A stretch of 64,000 bases of DNA from positions 5,725,101 through 5,789,100 of the forward strand of contig NC_135550.1 in NCBI RefSeq assembly GCF_964340395.1. The letters run 5' to 3'. Under the pieces are notes generated by a model. It saw only the letters and a list, made by a program, of their open reading frames with translations, ran no database searches and had not been told where the DNA came from. The DNA is from Glandiceps talaboti. Lineage: Eukaryota > Hemichordata > Enteropneusta > Spengelidae. The translations under genes were made by a program, and so were the position numbers. Positions 60,546-64,000 of this stretch are shown piece by piece. How positions within the stretch are numbered: position 1 is the stretch's first letter; each line of letters begins with the position of its first letter.

Positions 60546-63500
60546 CAAGTCAAGTAAAATTTATTTATTAACATCTCTAAAGCTGTTTGCAATGTTAATG
60601 ATAAAAGAATCAATACAACTGTTAACTGGTAAAACATATTCGTGATATGATGACTCTGTGTTCCGCAAAACTGCATTTCTCAAATATCGGCAGCAACAAC
60701 TACCCAGTCATAAAGACTGACCTATATAAGAACTGAGAAACTCCACATTGCTTGGTATTGGTTCATGTCTGAATGTTTTAAATCGCAATTGAAGAATCAT
60801 TATTTGATATTATTTTCATGATTATTTACCGAATATAAAACTACATTTGAAAGTAATGTCATGTTGCTTAAAAACAACAATTTAGGCCTACTTGCACACA
60901 ATTGTAGAAGACGAATGCAAGATTAATTATTCCTAATTTTGTATAAAATAGTAAGATATGTGACTTAGAAAACAAATAAAACTCTCTCTCTCGGAATGCG
61001 CCAAATTTCAGTTATAGAAAAACAAAACAAAAAGCTGCTGGCTTTTATATTTCACTACAAACAAATGTAAACAGAAAATGACATCCCATTCCTATAGCAC
61101 CACTAACAAAAAGTCAGCTGTGCTAAAAAAACTGCACACAGACAAACTAGTTCTTATCAATAAGTATGATTTAATAACATTTTTTCATGGTTATACATTG
61201 TACATCAAAGTTGTTTTATTTACATGCAGAACATAAAGAAAACATAAAATTACTACCGGTACCCCAAATAAATGTCCTTCCATCAACTACCTTGTAAAGC
61301 TTCAAACATGGACATTTATCAATAAATTTTAACATCAAAGTGCCGTACACATGTAGGAGCCGATATCCCTCAACCAATTTCCCCCTTTCCAGCAATTTTG
61401 AAGCACAGTTCCCTACCTCCCATCCATTCCTAAAGATCTACAAAGGTTTTGTACAATGTCTTACACCACCTCCTAGCCCACATGCTCAACTTCCAAATTT
61501 CTTTTGATTTTTTTTTCCTTAACACCATTACCAGTATAATTCATTAGAAAGGATTTTTTATTCCATTCAATATCAATTTGTTATGTACACTGTGAGCTCA
61601 CAATGGCATCACGGGGGAAGAACCCATATAAAAGTAGTTTATAAGGTATTATTATTAAAGAACAAATTTAAAGATTTTAATTTATAACCAAATATCACCA
61701 GTCCTTACGTAGTTTGTAAATCGAGAACGATGCTCCCTAATGTTTCAAATAAAGAAATAGTACCAGTATGTTCATGACTTTCCCTCTCCACCCCCCCCCC
61801 CACCCAACCCCACCCAATCGCCATCTACAATCAATTTCACATAGGCATTACAAACAAATGCATGGTTTGAATACAGAATGCTGGTTTGTTTGCAGATCTT
61901 AGACTGTTGACAGGGTAATAAATCACCATATCATAATTCAAAGGACCTTACAGATATGCAGATTAATGCAAATTTTGTTTACAAAATATGTACCTGGTTC
62001 AGTGTGTAGGAATGAAAGAAACACATACGATAGCAGGAATATTTAACAGCATACCGATTTTGTCTTCATTGACTCGCTTATTACATGTAAAGGGAAAGTC
62101 CAGTCAGACTTATTTCTGCCTTAGGTACACTTACTATCAATTTACATATGATTTTGGGTGGTAAATAGCAATACTGTAACTAGCTGAACTGTGAAATCTG
62201 TAAGGACACTCTGCTGCATTTGGGATGTGTTCAACTATTTTGGGAATTTCCTGCAAAGAAATTTTGGGAGATGACATCACAAATTCCCTAATGTCTTTGT
62301 CTTTACACTGTTTTTCACTGTGTTATTCAATAAAAGTGTACTAAAGACAGAATGAAGTCTGACAGGACTTTTCTTCTGAAGGATGTCTGATCTTGAACAT
62401 ATAACCATCCTAGCAGACATGACGACAAATTCTAACATATATTCCATTAACAATTTGGTATACAAGAACTTTCTACCAAGTGATAAAACAATGAGAGCAC
62501 TATTAAAACACTGATAGCTATTTAGCACTTGACATGTCTTTTAAGACAAGCGATATTCTTTCAATAGATTGTGACTGAAAATATGCAAATTACTCTGAAT
62601 GAGTGACAAATGAGAATAAACCCTGCTCTGTGATCTATAAAAACATAGATTCAAAGGCAAATATCAATACTGCATGCCGCTTTAAAAGGTATAAATTGAA
62701 AACATACAAATTCACTGTCACCAAATTAATGTGTCCTTGCAGACTTAGTTACCATGACAACAAACAGTTGAATTTCCACATCTTTGTATATGCATAAATA
62801 TCATGGGGGGGGGGGGGCATATTTCAAATATTTCATATTCTTGAAAATTCAACATAGCCTATTGTGAATACAAGACACTTTGAAAGTACATACAGACATA
62901 CATCACACTTATAATCAAATGTCACAGAAGGATTTTTTCAATCATAAAGAAAAAAAATAGGAGTTTTAAAATCAAATAAAATATTACATTGCACATTTAT
63001 TTAAAATAATAGCGATAAGATTTCAAGAGTTAGTTCAACTGGTAGGTACTGGGGACAAACAACCACATATATTTTGTAGCAATTCTGTCAAGTTTGTAGC
63101 CTATCAACATACAAAAATAACAAATCGTTCAAATTATCACATAAAATTAACATAGGGGTCAAAGGTCAAAGCTTTGGTATAGATCTGCCGTGCACAATGA
63201 CAAGTTTGAATGTAATATTTACGATACTTTTATCCAACACCCTGTCACACAGCCAAGTTTGTTTTTACTTGAATGAAATTATTGCAACATATTTTATCCA
63301 GGTACTAAAATACGACACACTGTAAATGATCTTGAACATCTTCCAGGTGAAAAATAGCTGTGGCAACGTACTACATGTATTTAGCCTTTATTTACGCATG
63401 TTCATACATGTTCTACAAAACCTCTTCTTTGGTAACACAATGGACATCTGCCAAGATAAAAACTTGGGGGTAGATTTATTGTTTTTGTCAGTTTTCCACA

Positions 63501-64000
63501 CAAATATTACTATTTGCATGCTTAGCAGAGAAATAACAATGCAATTCAGACTTGGGGATTACAGGTCATAATTCTGTTATTTGAATACATGATTCTTGAA
63601 TAGCTGTACTAGCCAAGAACTTATCACAACTCAAAATAATTCAGTCTAAACTCGCCCCTTTGAGGATTTATTAGTAAGTTCATGACGACGTACTGAAATA
63701 ATTTGATCTCTAAAGACTGGAAATTAGTCCAATTCTGTGATCAATCAGTGATGTTTCAATCATTTACAATGTACCCTGAGAGAAATCAACACACTGTGGC
63801 ATAACTGACGTCCATCTGATAGATGGGAGAGGAAAGGTTTTCACTTTCCACATCACTAACTTAATGTACTAGAATAGTAACCTTTGCTGTAAGACCAGAA
63901 AATGATACAAAAATTTACATTTATTATTTCTTTATTTAACTGATTGATTAGTTAATTGATTGAATAAAAAAATTGTGATGTAATCTTGCTGAATTTGCCA
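60546..64000. other. No gene recognised to the window end
   Basis: AT-rich. A poly-C tract lies near 61789-61801 and a poly-G tract near 62805. TTTATT (AATAAA on the minus strand) at about 61216-61221 would suit the 3' end of a long minus-strand 3' UTR coming from beyond the window, but nothing confirms it. The short frames carry no domains. Confidence 0.4.

Noticed and set aside
1-64000. Retrovirus/LTR, Polinton or other capsid-bearing elements
   Set aside because: No gag, protease, integrase, envelope, capsid or LTR pair recognised on either strand by eye.

Overview
This window is AT-rich, intron-rich and repeat-rich nuclear DNA from a marine invertebrate animal. The recognisable genes are an ST6Gal-type sialyltransferase, a DED-NACHT innate immune receptor, a somatomedin-B-like family B/adhesion or Methuselah-like receptor, JKAMP, and a melatonin-synthase-like O-methyltransferase. 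Together with tRNA-derived SINEs, L1/Tx1-like LINEs, foldback and Crypton-like DNA elements, they fit an invertebrate deuterostome (hemichordate or cephalochordate) best. A lophotrochozoan is not excluded. No bacterial, viral or CRISPR features were seen.

Layout. 1-2760: a 50/52-bp satellite array that runs directly into a MULE/ZSWIM-type transposase fragment (2762-3035). 3.7-4.4 kb: three tandem copies of a 235-bp dispersed repeat. 10.88-5.23 kb, minus: a four-exon ST6Gal sialyltransferase with an uninterrupted spliced frame of 425 codons. 13.45-12.36 kb, minus: a decayed LINE reverse transcriptase. 15.9-16.6 kb: another LINE fragment. 18.47-21.04 kb: the 5' half of a seven-transmembrane receptor gene, carrying a nearly exact partial-exon tandem duplication and an in-frame stop. 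25.4-28.2 kb: a foldback transposon with long inverted arms built of short tandem repeats and a 7-bp target duplication. 30.7-31.5 kb: an inverted-repeat element enclosing a Crypton-like fragment. 33.07-47.34 kb, plus: a DED-NACHT receptor whose 10-kb third intron holds several repeats, among them a young LINE insertion (40935-42474) that appears to carry a 3' transduction. 56.25-49.58 kb, minus: an intact eight-exon JKAMP gene (313 aa) with a roughly 530-bp TATG microsatellite in intron 1 and a SINE in intron 7. 58.13-59.21 kb, plus: a single-exon ASMT-like methyltransferase with one frame break. 59.5-60.5 kb: a 1-kb dispersed repeat also found at 32 and 43.8 kb. 61-64 kb: no recognisable gene.

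The genes do not form an operon or pathway. ST6Gal acts in the Golgi, JKAMP in the ER membrane, and the NLR in cytosolic immune signalling. Exon coordinates were assigned by eye from splice sites, codon phase and remembered family motifs. No database search was run, so family names rest on motif recognition.
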